Notes under the pieces: model-generated
Database searches by the model: none
Told to the model about the DNA's origin: nothing
Seen by the model: only the letters and a program-made list of their open reading frames with translations
Shown here: one piece after another, positions 1 to 10,289 of the stretch
Numbering within the stretch: position 1 is the first letter of the stretch
How the letters are laid out: every line of letters begins with the position of its first letter
NCBI GenBank assembly: GCA_003427395.1
Contig: BFEA01000400.1
Location: forward strand, 382,701 to 421,979
Reading direction: 5' to 3'
Length of the DNA stretch: 39,279 nt
DNA from: Chara braunii
Taxonomy: Eukaryota; Streptophyta; Charophyceae; Charales; Characeae
Translations under genes and position numbers: made by a program

Positions 1-27
1 CCCCCCCCCCCCTCTCCCCCCCACAGC
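1..27. repeat. C-rich low-complexity tract
   Basis: The window opens with an almost pure C run broken by one CT dinucleotide. It is low-complexity DNA with no coding content. From here to about 2060 I see only AT-rich sequence with short open frames of no recognisable family and no convincing promoter. Confidence 0.8.
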
Positions 28-598
28 ACACCATAACGCCACAACCCACCTCCCTCCTTTCAAAAAGTCGAATACAAAAAACAAAAAAAAACAGCGGATT
101 GGGACAGTCCTTGAGAAGTGCAAAAACAACCAGCTTCCAAAGGAAAAAAGTTTGAGAACCAGGTGACTTTCGGTGTCTAGCTTATGAAAGATTTTTCAAA
201 GCAATGTAAATGATATATATTATATTAAATGTTCAGATAATTCAAGTAATGAAATTAATTAATAAACTTAATATTACATTCCTTGCACAACATTCGTAAG
301 GTGGGACTATATATTTGGTGTGAATGGTTGTACCACCCCACGAAAGTATCGTGAACCTTATCACAGATCATTCATCACCCCCTTAAAGAGTTTGGTGGCG
401 TGATATGAAATTGACATAGAATTTATGTGGCAACATCACTGTGGTTGCTGCTTTTAGTCAAAATTTTGGACATATAGTATTAGGTAGAAGTATGCTTTAT
501 GCGATTGGTAGTTGCAACAACATTGTGTCCAAGTACAAGTTTACACCTTTTTCCTAGGCTTTACGTTATAGTACTCTAATTATAGTCGTATTTTTGCA

Positions 599-622
599 TC
601 TCTCTCTCTCTCACACACACAC
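599..622. repeat. (TC)n(AC)n compound microsatellite
   Basis: A short TC run passes directly into an AC run. The flanking sequence 28-2061 holds no gene I can support. A Lys/Glu-rich stretch around 850-960 in the plus direction is broken by stops and is not assignable to a family. Confidence 0.7.
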
Positions 623-2061
623 AAAGATACGCACATAGTAGTTATCCAACTTAACGAGATGGTAATGAACAATGAACAATTAGAAAGTTTGGTAAGATAA
701 ATGTGCATAGTAGAGTGACTTGTTTCTACTGTGGCAACTCTGACTATTATACAAAAAATGTAGGGAATATGCTCAAGGACCAGAGCCTCTGGTAGATAAT
801 CAATTATGACATTTATGGAAAATAAGGGAGTTTTATAATAGGTTAGAAAAGCGTAACAAAATCGAAAAGGAACGTAGAATTTGACTAAAAAAGGTCGTGG
901 AGCAGATGACACGAGAACAGGAAAAGGACGTGTGGAAAAAAAAAGAAGCGAAGACAAGTGGATTACGACAATCAACTTAGCGGCGCTCATGTGGCTACAG
1001 TTGAGGTATACATTAGGAGGATGCTTCGAGAGTAATATTTTGAACAACTAAAAGTAGCGATTGTGTTTTGCAACCACGGTTGCAAGTTGCAAGAGGAATA
1101 ACCGAGAACCTTGAAGATTGTGAGGGTTGTGGAGATATAATAAATATAAGAAGATCGTGTTTTTTTTATCGTAGGACATGAATATTTCATATTGTTGACA
1201 GTGACGACTCTGAAGTCAAGCAACCAACATCCAAAATACCTTTGGGATTATCACTAGATATTCGCACGGATAAGTGGTGGAGTACGAACTTGAGATCATG
1301 CATGATCATAAAGGACAGAAAGTCCCTGAAAACAGTAGATCTCCGCGAGGAAGAGTGTGAGATACGTTACGAAGGAACAAGTTATTGCAAAGCTTGTCTC
1401 AATGGGCACGATATAAACATACGATGCTATGCATGGAAAATCGAGTAACTCCTTCACTCCTGTAAGTAAGATGAAAAGGTAACACGAGAAGGATTCCACT
1501 TCTTACCATCACCAAAGATATCGGGAAATTTATTCGCAAGCCAAATATGGAATTGAGAAGCTTAGGATATCCTTGTAGGATTCTTAAAAGATTAATCCTA
1601 TAGATAAGTATAGTCACGTCTTGATCCGATAGTCGAGTTGAGGGTCTCAACATCTTTTTTGGCTCTTTTATTCGGGAGAATGCATAAGTTTGTCGACATC
1701 CTTAGCGTTGGAATTTATATTTTTGATTTTACCATGTATGATGTTTACGTGCTTGGTTGTTTTTGATGTAGAAAATTGTCCATATATTGTACTATACGTT
1801 CATCCATTGCTATTTTATTTGTATAGATAAACTAAAGATGACAGGATGAGAAATTACTTGAGTCTTTATCTGGAGCTTTCATTGTTTGAATGAATCATGT
1901 ATAAAGATAATGAAGTATGTCATCTTATCTTATATTGTAATATGCGTCCTTGATAGCGGTAGGATCGTGCAAAGCAATTTTATTTGGAGATTTATTGCAT
2001 CTTTGAATTTGTAAAGTTGGACAATTGCTACGAGGAAGAAAAGAAAGAGTTAATAAAATAA

Positions 2062-2551
2062 TTTCCCAGAATTAAACAATCATTCTATAATAAAATTTCA
2101 ATCTGCATTTTAAATTTTTATTCCATCTTTAAAAAAATTATTCCAATTTTTCATTTTACTTGCAAACTTTCATTCCAAAAATAAGATAACCCTTCTTTTT
2201 TGGACTGCTTATTAGAGATGAAATAAAAGTCTAGACGAGTTTATGAAATATTTTAATTGGATTGTTATCTAAGTAAGGACTCAGTCATAAATAGGTTAAT
2301 GCAATCTAAACTAGAAGCTATTTGTTATAGTAAATAAAATTTTAATTAAAATATTTTATAAACTGGTGCAGACCTTCATTCCATCTTGAACAAATAGATG
2401 TAGCTGGAAGGGAAATTTCATATTTAAACGGGAACGTATGAAATAAAATTGGAAATTTTAGAATTGGACGAACATTGGAATGATAATTTATAAATATAAA
2501 AGATTTTTTTTTTATGGAATATTTTTTCAACTTTCATTTCTCGTGGGAATA
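2062..2551 (+). mobile_element. AT-rich TIR-like element, family A copy 1
   Basis: About 490 bp that aligns along its length with 8300-8775 and, in inverted orientation, with 3605-3830. It starts near TTTCCCAGAATTAAAC and ends near TCTCGTGGGAAT, which read as loose terminal inverted repeats. Shared internal landmarks are CAAATAGATGTAGCTG and GGAAATTTTAGAATTG. There is no open frame of note, so this is a non-autonomous MITE-like element. Superfamily is unknown because no clear target duplication was found. Confidence 0.6.
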
Positions 2552-2747
2552 TTTCTGTTGAAGGAAAGATCGGAGATAACAATTGAGTAGAAAATCGTCA
2601 GGAGTTGCAGAAGATTCAAAGTCATCATCATCATTGAAAATTATGGATAACTGCGTAGCACGGTGAAAATGTTCGTGCCCATTCTCGTTCGTTCGTGCGG
2701 ACGAACAGTTTTCGAACGTGTTCGAATAAACATATATATATATATTT

Positions 2748-2780
2748 GTAAATAAATAAATAAATAAATAAAATAAATAA
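2748..2780. repeat. (TAAA)n microsatellite
   Basis: Tetranucleotide TAAA/AAAT repeats inside family B copy 1. Confidence 0.85.
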
Positions 2781-2845
2781 TTTTAGTTTTTTATTTTTAA
2801 TTCACGATTGGTTAAGAATTTGAACAGAATTCTAAGCAAAAACAA

Positions 2846-3025
2846 TGATTAAGAACTGTTGAGCTACAAGATATATGAATGGGACGGTAGAATCGGTTGG
2901 CAGCAAGCGTCACTCCCCACCAATAGATGGAGCAGCCTAAAAGTCAAACCCTCAATCCTGATGGTTCTGGTATCACTGCTGGGATAAAGGGTTGATACAA
3001 GGGCTTTAAAAAAAAAAAAAAAAAT
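2846..3025 (+). mobile_element. poly-A-tailed retroposon fragment related to LINE 3' end
   Basis: This segment interrupts family B copy 1 exactly within its conserved GCAAAAGTTGCTTGCATT block and ends in about 17-18 A. It shares an exact 20-nt stretch at 2913-2932 with the 3' untranslated region of the LINE at 36529-36548, with weaker similarity on both sides. It is therefore either an extremely 5'-truncated LINE copy or a SINE that borrows the LINE tail. No ORF. Confidence 0.55.
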
Positions 3026-3604
3026 GCTTGCATTGGTTTTCACATTACATATATATTTTTTTTAATTATTTTTGAAACCTTGTTGTTGTTTTTATTTTTT
3101 TTTATGTTCGCGTTCGGACGATTTTGGGTGCTAATTCTTAATCGGGTGAACACGTTCGGGTTCGTCTTCGAATGTGAATACGATGCTATGCAAATGAATA
3201 TTTTTTGCCTCTTCTATAAAGGTCTTCGGTCGCTTTATGGACAAATAACTCGAATGTACACTTATGAGACCGAGTGGACCAGTTCGGACTGAGAGCTGGA
3301 ACAAGTGCATGTTCATATCAACTACAATATCATTTTACTCTAACACTCTTTCTCTTACGGCCTCAGCCAACGTCGTGGTTTGCTCGATACGAGAAGAATT
3401 ATTTAAATATGAAAGGTTGTCATTCGACCTTTGAGATGAAAACGACTCCACAAGATGGGGGTTGTAAAGTTTGTGACACCGTTCAACATCGTAACTTTTT
3501 TTTCGATCAGGAGAATAAAAACATCTCTACAACTCCGCTTGGACAAGATGATTCGAACGAAGAGACATCCCTCAAAAGACGCATCACTATCTCTCTTATT
3601 GCCC

Positions 3605-3830
3605 TTATTTAAAATGATAGTCGAATTAAAACATTTCATGAACTCATCCACACTTTCATTCCATTTCTAGTATGCAGTCCAAATAAAAAGGGATACCCAA
3701 TTCTTGGAATAAGAGTTTACAAGTAAGATGAAAAATTTTAAAATTGGAATGATATTTTTTAAGATGCAATAGAAATTTGAAATTTAGATTGTAATTTTAC
3801 TATAGAATGATTATTTAATTATAGGAATTT
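3605..3830 (-). mobile_element. family A fragment, inverted
   Basis: The reverse complement aligns with the first ~220 bp of family A copy 1 (2062-2290), including ATCATTCTATAGTAAAATT and the CTTTCATTCCA block. With copy 1 it forms a widely spaced, diverged inverted pair around family B copy 1. Sequence 3195-3604 and 3831-4305 holds nothing I can assign. Confidence 0.6.
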
Positions 3831-4311
3831 TTTTCGTTGTAAGTGTGAACGCTAACATGCATTGTGTGGAAGTGTCAGTTACCATTGCCTCTCTACATTT
3901 GCGATTGTGCATTGTGGAGGAGTAAGTAGGTAGGCCATATTTTTTCATCCATGTGCGTCGCTTTGAAGTTGTGCACGTTCCAGGGGTATGTGCAAGCGCC
4001 CATCGAGGAACTACTTGATAAATAGATTTTTTTTCATCAATCATGTAACGTCACTTTGACAATGTCTGCATCTTTTTGGGTAATAGAAAAATGTGTAGAA
4101 AATTCATTGCATCCTTGCAAGATAATCATTTTTATGGTCGACTTAAATAATGCGGCGCAATGCATTATGACTCCAATAAGAGTCCTGTTACTGACTCTCA
4201 CAGTGACAAAGGTAGGAACATGAGCTTCAAAAAATTCCTCCCTTGTGTATGTAACATTGGATAAGAGCGCAAGTTGAATACTCATCCTTTCATATTACTT
4301 TGTCCTTGTGT

Positions 4312-4515
4312 AGCATCATGTTTGAGTTTGGTGACCAAACCTGAACGAGCGTCGAAACTCTCCGAACGCGAACATAAAAATATTAAAAAACAAAACAAAA
4401 AAACAAGTTCTTTAAAACATCCGGAGAATATAAAAATGTAAAATAGTAATAATACAAACAACTTTTGCCTTCGAGATATGCTCAAATTCGTAACAAAACT
4501 CGAGTTTAAAAAAAA
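4312..4515 (+). mobile_element. hAT-like MITE, family B copy 2, right-truncated
   Basis: Begins TTGTGTAGCATCATG and follows the family through CTCCGAACGCGAACATAAAAA and the AAATTCGTAACAAAACTCGAG block, then stops at about 4515. The distal GTTCG-rich end is missing. The adapter scar lies ~80 bp downstream, so the truncation could be biological or an artefact of a false join. Confidence 0.65.
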
Positions 4516-4592
4516 AACCTATATGTCAGCGGTGTGTCTGGAGTGTATTTTTTGGCTGTGACAGACCTTTCTTTGTTTCGTGGGTGTTTTGC

Positions 4593-4625
4593 CTGTCTCT
4601 TATACACATCTAGATGTGTATAAGA

Positions 4626-4630
<5 letters not shown>
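4593..4630. other. Nextera/Tn5 adapter scar (assembly artefact)
   Basis: CTGTCTCTTATACACATCT at 4593-4611 is followed immediately by its exact reverse complement at 4612-4630. This is the Tn5 mosaic-end adapter used in Nextera libraries, present head-to-head as in a mate-pair junction. Plus-strand translation gives the familiar artefact peptide VSYTHLDVYKRQ. The sequences either side may not be adjacent in the genome. Confidence 0.97.

Positions 4631-4673
<43 letters not shown>
4631..4673. repeat. (CA)n microsatellite
   Basis: An uninterrupted CA run abuts the adapter scar, so its true length and left context are uncertain. Confidence 0.95.
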
Positions 4674-4676
<3 letters not shown>

Positions 4677-4844
4677 TCTTAGGTCAGTTGCTTTCTGCCC
4701 TCATCCCCTTATGGACTTTGACATATGTATGTATACATATGTATATGTGCAGGTGTGCCACTTCGGTGGCAGACGGGTGTGTGGGCAGTTGTTGCTGAAC
4801 CACACAACCGCGGCCAACCTTGCATTTTTTACTATTTTGCATAG

Positions 4845-4975
4845 TTGCGGCACACGAGAGCGCAGTGTGGTGCGGGGCGGTGTGCACTGCGCTGTGCGCT
4901 CGAATGACAGCGCGCGCACTGTGCGCCGTGCGCAGTGCGGTCCGCTGTGCAGGGTGCGCGCACTGAGGAAGGTGC
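4845..4975. repeat. GC-rich GTGCGC/CAGTGCG low-complexity island
   Basis: Repeated GCGCACTG, GTGCGC and CAGTGCGG words create a GC-rich patch in otherwise AT-rich DNA. Open frames exist on both strands but have biased, repetitive composition and no family resemblance. Confidence 0.55.
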
Positions 4976-5008
4976 ACTATGAAGAAAAAGGAAAAAAAAA
5001 GACGGGGC

Positions 5009-5011
<3 letters not shown>

Positions 5012-5085
<74 letters not shown>
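5012..5085. repeat. (GA)n microsatellite
   Basis: About 37 uninterrupted GA units. It gives spurious Arg-Glu or Ser-Leu repeats when translated. Confidence 0.97.
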
Positions 5086-5090
<5 letters not shown>

Positions 5091-5220
5091 TCCCCTTTAT
5101 GTCAATTTGAGAGCCCCTGCAGGTACCGCGAATGGCTCCTACAACGCATGGAGAGTTATTGAGTGCTTCTGCTTCACTGAGAAGGATGGCCTCGTCATGC
5201 ACGAAAGACATGGGGGCAGA

Positions 5221-5567
5221 TCGCCAATATATGCTGTGGATTCGAGTTCACGGCTGTAGCTCGGCAGTTATGGGTCACCAGTTCAGCTAGACCCTGTTCG
5301 TGTCTCCACGTGATTCTCAGGGCCTCCCTCCACCACTCACCAAATGTATATAATATTAGTAGAATGAATCTTCTGCTAAAACATGGAACCATACACCACC
5401 AAATGCTATGCCTTTTGTGCATTTGGTGAGTAGTGGAGCAGGCCCCACTGGACGTATTCGTAAGAAAACAAAAACAAGAAAACGAGAGAGCCACGGGCGT
5501 CTTCATCCTAACCCATAACTGCCAACATGCAGACCTGAACGCCAATCTTCAGCATATATTGGTGGTC
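5221..5567. mobile_element. foldback / MITE-like element with nested inverted repeats
   Basis: Outer arms 5221-5275 and 5511-5567 are inverted copies, sharing CCAATATATGCTG and GGCAGTTATGGGT with mismatches between. Inner arms 5320-5346 and 5420-5446 are a closer inverted pair built on CCACNACTCACCAAATG. An alternative perfect 10-bp stem pairs 5397-5406 with 5419-5428. The ~350-bp unit could fold into one long imperfect hairpin. No ORF. It may be a foldback MITE or a hairpin-RNA locus. Confidence 0.6.
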
Positions 5568-6128
5568 GGCTGGCCGTCCAAAATGTAACTTGTGATCTCT
5601 GCGAAGATTCGCGGGGCCGGTCGTTATCAGGCGACTGTCCCTTTTTGCGAACTTACCCCCCACCACTGTGTGGGATTTGCAGAAGGGAGCGGGAAGGACA
5701 TCTTTCATACCCCGCCTAAAAAAAAGGATGGAATGAGCCCTATTTTTTAAGTACTTTATGCTTCGCCATTCTGAAACTTTTGGGGGAAGGAAGGGCCTGC
5801 GGAAATCGAAATTTGGCAGCACTTACCCAAAAGAAAATTTCGAGCTTGGGGCGCGGCTGGTTTCTGAGCTCGCGCGGTGAGTTTGACATTTTTGCCGAGT
5901 TGGGGGCCCTAAGAAATTACAAAACACCTGCTCTCTCATTTTTTTTGTGTGGACCTAATTTTTCCATTGCGCTGCGCGCGGTGCACAATTCGTGTGCAAA
6001 TCTGCGTACCGAGGTGCGCCACGACTATGCTATTTTGTATTATTTGTGTGTCTCTAACCGTTTTGTTTTATGGATGGCTTGTGATGATTTGTGAAGGGAT
6101 TGAAAGAGAAATCTGGGGTCTTTTAAAA
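5568..6128. other. no gene seen
   Basis: Mixed-composition DNA. Short open frames on both strands have no recognisable domain. No repeat shared with the rest of the window was found. Confidence 0.5.
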
Positions 6129-6232
6129 CCACACACACCACACACACACACACACATTTTGTTGATATCAGCGCTTTGTGTTAAACGTTTTTTTTCAATC
6201 TATCGATCAATCAATCAATCAATCAATCAATC
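6129..6232. repeat. (CA)n and (ATCA)n microsatellites
   Basis: A CA run at 6129-6156 is followed by an ATCA tetranucleotide run at about 6206-6232. Confidence 0.85.
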
Positions 6233-6370
6233 ATCCATCAACAGTCAATAAAATAATCAGTCAGCCTTGTTTTCTTTTTTTTTTTTCATAATTTCACCTG
6301 AGTGAGGACGCCGCCCGGCCGGGCCTGCCCTGCCGGGCTGGGCCCCGCCGGTTGGGCCCGGGGGGGCTGT

Positions 6371-6624
6371 TGCCCGGTTAAACCGGGCAGGACAAAAAAA
6401 CGCCCAGAATTTTATTTTTATTTTTTTGAAACCGGGGTCGTTCTGCGCTCGGCGACAGGACCCCGAATCTGCAATAAAATTTTGGTTTTGGTGGGGGGAT
6501 GGGGGGGTTGGTCTGGGTTGGNGTTCAGCCTCCTGATGAGTCGGTGAAACTCCGACGAAACAGTTTGTCACAGCCCCTCGTTTGTTGTCCTCTTCTCCCT
6601 CTCTGCCTACGGTTTACCGGGCAG
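6371..6624. mobile_element. short GC-rich element bounded by CCGGG inverted repeats
   Basis: A near-palindrome TGCCCGGTTAAACCGGGCA at 6371-6389 and GGTTTACCGGGCAG at 6611-6624 form an inverted pair enclosing ~250 bp. The preceding 6304-6370 is a run of CCGGGC/GGGCC words. The enclosed DNA carries the hammerhead-like core described separately and a single ambiguous base at 6522. No coding potential. Boundaries are inferred only from the inverted repeats. Confidence 0.4.
6533..6569 (+). ncRNA. hammerhead-ribozyme-like core
   Basis: CTGATGA (6533-6539) is followed by a perfect 5-bp stem II, GTCGG/CCGAC, with a 7-nt loop. Then comes GAA (6557-6559), a 3-bp stem III (ACA/TGT, loop GTT) and the cleavage-type triplet GTC ending at 6569. 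All conserved core bases of a type I hammerhead with a minimal stem III are present in order. A convincing stem I cannot be drawn between the 5' flank (ending CAGCCTC) and the 3' flank (starting ACAGCCCC), and an N lies at 6522. It may be degenerate, dimer-dependent or fortuitous. Confidence 0.5.
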
Positions 6625-6649
6625 TTCTATTTGACGATATATATATGAT

Positions 6650-6690
6650 ATATAATTTTACTATAAAATGAATATTTAATTCGAAAAATA
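6650..6690 (-). mobile_element. family A terminal fragment
   Basis: ATTTTACTATAAAATGAATA and adjoining bases match the terminus of family A as seen at 3790-3830. Only a stub remains. Sequence 6691-7481 shows no assignable gene. Confidence 0.45.
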
Positions 6691-7481
6691 TTTTTGTTGA
6701 TATCTTGAACAACAAGTGTAAATTGTAGAAAGCGACGATTCTCAATTATTTTTCACTAGTTGGACAATTTATCCATGTCGATTTTTTTTTTTAATTATTT
6801 TTTTATCCATGACAATTATATTTTATCTGAACGTTCTTAATTAATTGAAAACAGAGAAAGTCATCCTGTACTGCTTTAATACGTTTTATGATGCCTCTCT
6901 CTGAGTCTCCCACCTTGGAGCGAGGATTTTAGTTTATTTTTTTGTAAAAATTGAAGATGGGTTTCAATTTTGGATCCGAGTAGAGGGTACATAGTCTCTC
7001 CTCACAACATCACCACGAGCAGGGATTTCTTCTGCATAAAGAAAGAGATGTATCTTCATGGATTTTCCTCGATTTTCTTTTTCATCTACTTAATAAGGTT
7101 TGCCACAAACATTTCATGCACGAGCTTCTTCTCATCCTCAAAGGATATGTACAAAACATGCAGAAGATACACACGAATGTAAAACTACTTCATCGCCCAA
7201 TTGGGATCCCGCACGTTTGTCTCAAAGCGGTCCTTGCATAGTCTAGGTAAGTATTTTCCAATTCCAAGCTTGCAATTTCACACAGTTGGCGCAACAAAAT
7301 CTTCCCAAAATCTTGCTCACACTTCTCTGTTCTGCCAAACACGCACATACTATATTTTCAGCTCACCGTTATGAGTGTGAAGTATATTTTGACAAAAACA
7401 ATTTTATGTACCAATACGCAACAGCTAAGATGCCATGCTGAAGAAGTTTCACAAACATGTTTTTTAATATCGAACGAATTT

Positions 7482-7690
7482 TTGATTAGTCCTGTTTTGG
7501 CAATAAAGAGTGGAAAATACTTTTTTTTTTGCCTAAGGTTCAGATTGAGGTTACTTGTCAATTAAAATTTGAGTTTTACCTTGAGGTTAAAAGTTTAATT
7601 AGTCCTGTTTTGGCAATAAAGAGTGACAAACGTTTTTTTTTTTGCCTCAGATTGGAATTGAGGTTATTCGCCAATTAAAAGTCAAGTAAA
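7482..7690 (+). repeat. 113-bp tandem duplication
   Basis: Two adjacent units begin at 7485 and 7598 with ATTAGTCCTGTTTTGGCAAT, each followed by a T-run, TTTGCCT and TTGAGGTTA...CAATTAAAA. The offset is 113 bp with moderate divergence. No coding role is visible. Confidence 0.75.
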
Positions 7691-7981
7691 TGTGAAATGA
7701 TTTTCCGGAGTCTGTTTAGGAGAAGCTTTGTTAGTTCACTACGGGTGGCTGAAATCGATGGTCATCTGCAGCCGTCCTTTTCTTTCGGGATGTCGTATGC
7801 ATGTCGAACACTGTCCAATTCTTCCACTTGAAACCGATCAGAAATGTCTTGGAATCCGAATCTCATAGGTTTGCACACGCTTCGTCATCACCTCCTTCTC
7901 CAGTGGTTCGATTAGGTTAAAGTTGACATTCCACAATAACATCTTTCTTAGCAATTAGTTGTTGAAGAATGAATAAAGTTG

Positions 7982-8018
7982 TGTAGCACACCGAATGTTC
8001 GGAGTTTTTCCAAATGTC
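7982..8018 (-). mobile_element. family B terminal fragment
   Basis: TGTGTAGCACACCGAATGTTC followed by GGAGTTTTTCCAAAT matches the left terminus of family B (compare 22092). Nothing downstream continues the element. Confidence 0.5.
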
Positions 8019-8299
8019 CGTCTTCAGATTCCAGACCAGGATCTACAAGGCCTCGCTTTCAAAGAATTATGATAAGATGTGTGCACTTCAGACAAGACTG
8101 GCACAACGTTTACACGCCAGATTGTTAGCCGTTCAACGTATCACTATGAACAACTCTTCGACGAGAGGAAAAATAGAATTAGTTCGAACACTGAAGTTCG
8201 ATAGCCAAACTTGGGCGGGACGGAACCACTTCCTTTTTCTTGCGGATCGAGCTATCAGGTATTAGCTTAAATGGTTCTAGACACGGTATATATATACGA

Positions 8300-8775
8300 T
8301 ATGTAAAATTACATTCAAAATTTAAAATTTTTATTTCATTTTAAAAAATATCATTCCACTTTTTAAATTTTCCTACTTGGAAAGTTTCCTTCCAAAAATG
8401 GGGTATTCCTTCTTATTAGAGTTTCATGCCAGAAACGGAATGAAAGTCTGGAAAAAGTCATTAACATTTTTAATTGGAATGTCATTCTATGAAAGGATTT
8501 ACAGTCATAAATGGGTAGATCTGATCTAAATTAGAAGATTTTTGTTGTAGTAAATAATTTTTTAATCAAGATATTTTATATGCGGATAATATACCCATAA
8601 CTTTCATTCCATCTTCAACAAATAGATGTAGCTGAAGGAAAAACTTATTTTGAGAGTGAAACCTATCAAATAAAAACGGAAATTTTAGAATTGAACGAAC
8701 ATTGGAACGTTAATTTCTAAATATGAAGCATTTTTTTGAATGGAATGTTTTCTTAATTTTTATTTATTGTGGGAT
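8300..8775 (+). mobile_element. AT-rich TIR-like element, family A copy 2
   Basis: Aligns co-linearly with 2090-2551, sharing CAAATAGATGTAGCTG, GGAAATTTTAGAATTG and a terminal ATTGTGGGA. The left terminus is more decayed than copy 1. No ORF. Sequence 8776-9218 shows no gene. Confidence 0.6.
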
Positions 8776-9226
8776 TTTTTCTATTGTTATTCAATACTTT
8801 ATCGCGACAATCAGATCAGGTAATAAAAGATGTGTCACTTAAATGTAATTTAAATTATGTTCTCTTATGAAATTATTTAGTATGAGTAAATAACTTGTCA
8901 CAAATCATGACTCTTTAAATTTAGAGATTTATGATTACATCAAAACTTTAAACATATATCTTCTTATTTGAGTTTTTTTGTTAAGTAATGAACCTCTGGA
9001 CCCCTACCTAAATGTTTACTAATGACTCATCACAAATTTTGTGTTATTTCCTGAATGGTGATATTGGACTTCAAACCCATAACCTTCACGTTGAGATTGA
9101 TGAACATTGATCCCGATACCTTGTATTCGAGATTTTGAGTCATCAGTTTTGAATGTGGTATCATAAATACGTAGGTAAGTGAGGTCTCTTATGAGCACAA
9201 ATCGGAATATGAGATAATGTTTTAGG

Positions 9227-9697
9227 TTGTGTAACATCATGTTCGCATTCGGTGTTTGAACCGAAACGTTCACGACTGAACGCGAACAAACCCTCCGAAC
9301 ACGAACATAAAAATATGAAGAAAATCAAAGAGTTTCTCAGAAAAATATGAAAAAAGAATATTGTGTAAAATAATTGTGCAAACAACGTTTGTTAGGGAGT
9401 TGTACTCAAATTCGTAACTAAAATCAAGTTAAAAATAAAAGACCTCAACAAACAAATTAAGAGTTTTTTTTTTATCATTTAACCACTAGTATTTCCATCA
9501 GTGTTGGGAAATTACGAGGTTTGCCCAATTCGCGAAGAAATCGGGGGTGGGACATAGGGTCGATAATGTTCCATAAATCTGAGTTTTTCGACCGATCACG
9601 TTCGGGCGGGCGAACATGTTCGGGTGGCGTTCGGCCGAACATCCGAACATGTTCGGACATTCGAAAAAGTTTCGATCGTGTACTGTGTGCTGCACAG
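9227..9697 (+). mobile_element. hAT-like MITE, family B copy 3
   Basis: Starts TTGTGTAACATCATGTTCG and ends GTGCTGCACAG. The flanks GTTTTAGG (9219-9226) and GTTGTAGG (9698-9705) match at 7 of 8 positions, an 8-bp target duplication. The right end holds stacked GAACATGTTCGG palindromes. About 100 bp of unrelated sequence near 9480-9580 explains the extra length relative to ~345-bp copies. Confidence 0.75.
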
Positions 9698-10023
9698 GTT
9701 GTAGGTTTCATAGCAAGTACAATGTGCTAAGAAATATGAAATAGAGTTTTTCTGATGCTACATGCTTCATCTCATCGATTGTTTTCTCTTCCACTCTAGT
9801 AATGAAATAATTCGGTAGGAGGTCAACAATCAAAAGGTGCAATTGTATATTGCATGGAAGTAGCATCCTATAACTGTATCATGAACTCTATTGCAAATTA
9901 TCTGTCGATTTCTTGAAAAGGTTAGTGGCACGATTGAAGTTCTCGTGAATGGTGTTTTTTATTATATTTTTGAAGATTGACAAATGTTTTTTTTAGCAGT
10001 ATAAATATGGTTGCTGAACACTG

Positions 10024-10280
10024 TGTAGCATCGTGTTCGGGTTCGGTAACCAAACCCGAATGTTCGCGACCGAACGCGAAAGAGCGCCAAAACCCTCTAA
10101 ACGAGAACATAAAAACATTAAAAAAAAAAGTTCTCTGAAAACTCAAAAAAAAAAAAATTTATGTAAAATAATAATACAACAAACTTTTGGCTGGGAGGTA
10201 TGCTAAAATTCGTAACCAAACTGGAGTTAAAAATCAAAAACTAAAACAATTTTTTTTTTTTTTTTTTTTTTTAAATATGT
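10024..10280 (+). mobile_element. hAT-like MITE, family B copy 4, partial
   Basis: Begins CTGTGTAGCATCGTGTTCGG and follows the family through the AAATTCGTAACCAAACT block into a long poly-T at about 10251-10272. The distal terminus is missing or unrecognisable after that. Confidence 0.65.
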
Positions 10281-10289
10281 TCGACATTA

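Larger units (their letters stand above)
2651..3194 (-). mobile_element. hAT-like MITE, family B copy 1, interrupted
   Basis: Starts CTGCGTAGCA and ends GATGCTATGCAA, matching the family termini (TGTGTAGCA...). It is rich in GTTCG/CGAAC motifs near both ends with an AT-rich middle. The middle is split by a poly-A-tailed insertion (about 2846-3025) and contains a (TAAA)n run. Flanks ATGGATAA and ATGAATAT match at 6 of 8 positions, compatible with a decayed 8-bp target duplication. Confidence 0.65.

Noticed and set aside
4580-4798. Open frame containing VSYTHLDVYKRQ and a His-Thr repeat
   Set aside because: It is a translation of the Nextera adapter plus a CA microsatellite, not a gene.
4684-5259. 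Long open frames on both strands over the GC-rich patch and GA repeat
   Set aside because: Their length comes from the (GA)n run, which lacks stops in several frames. Composition is repetitive and no domain is visible.
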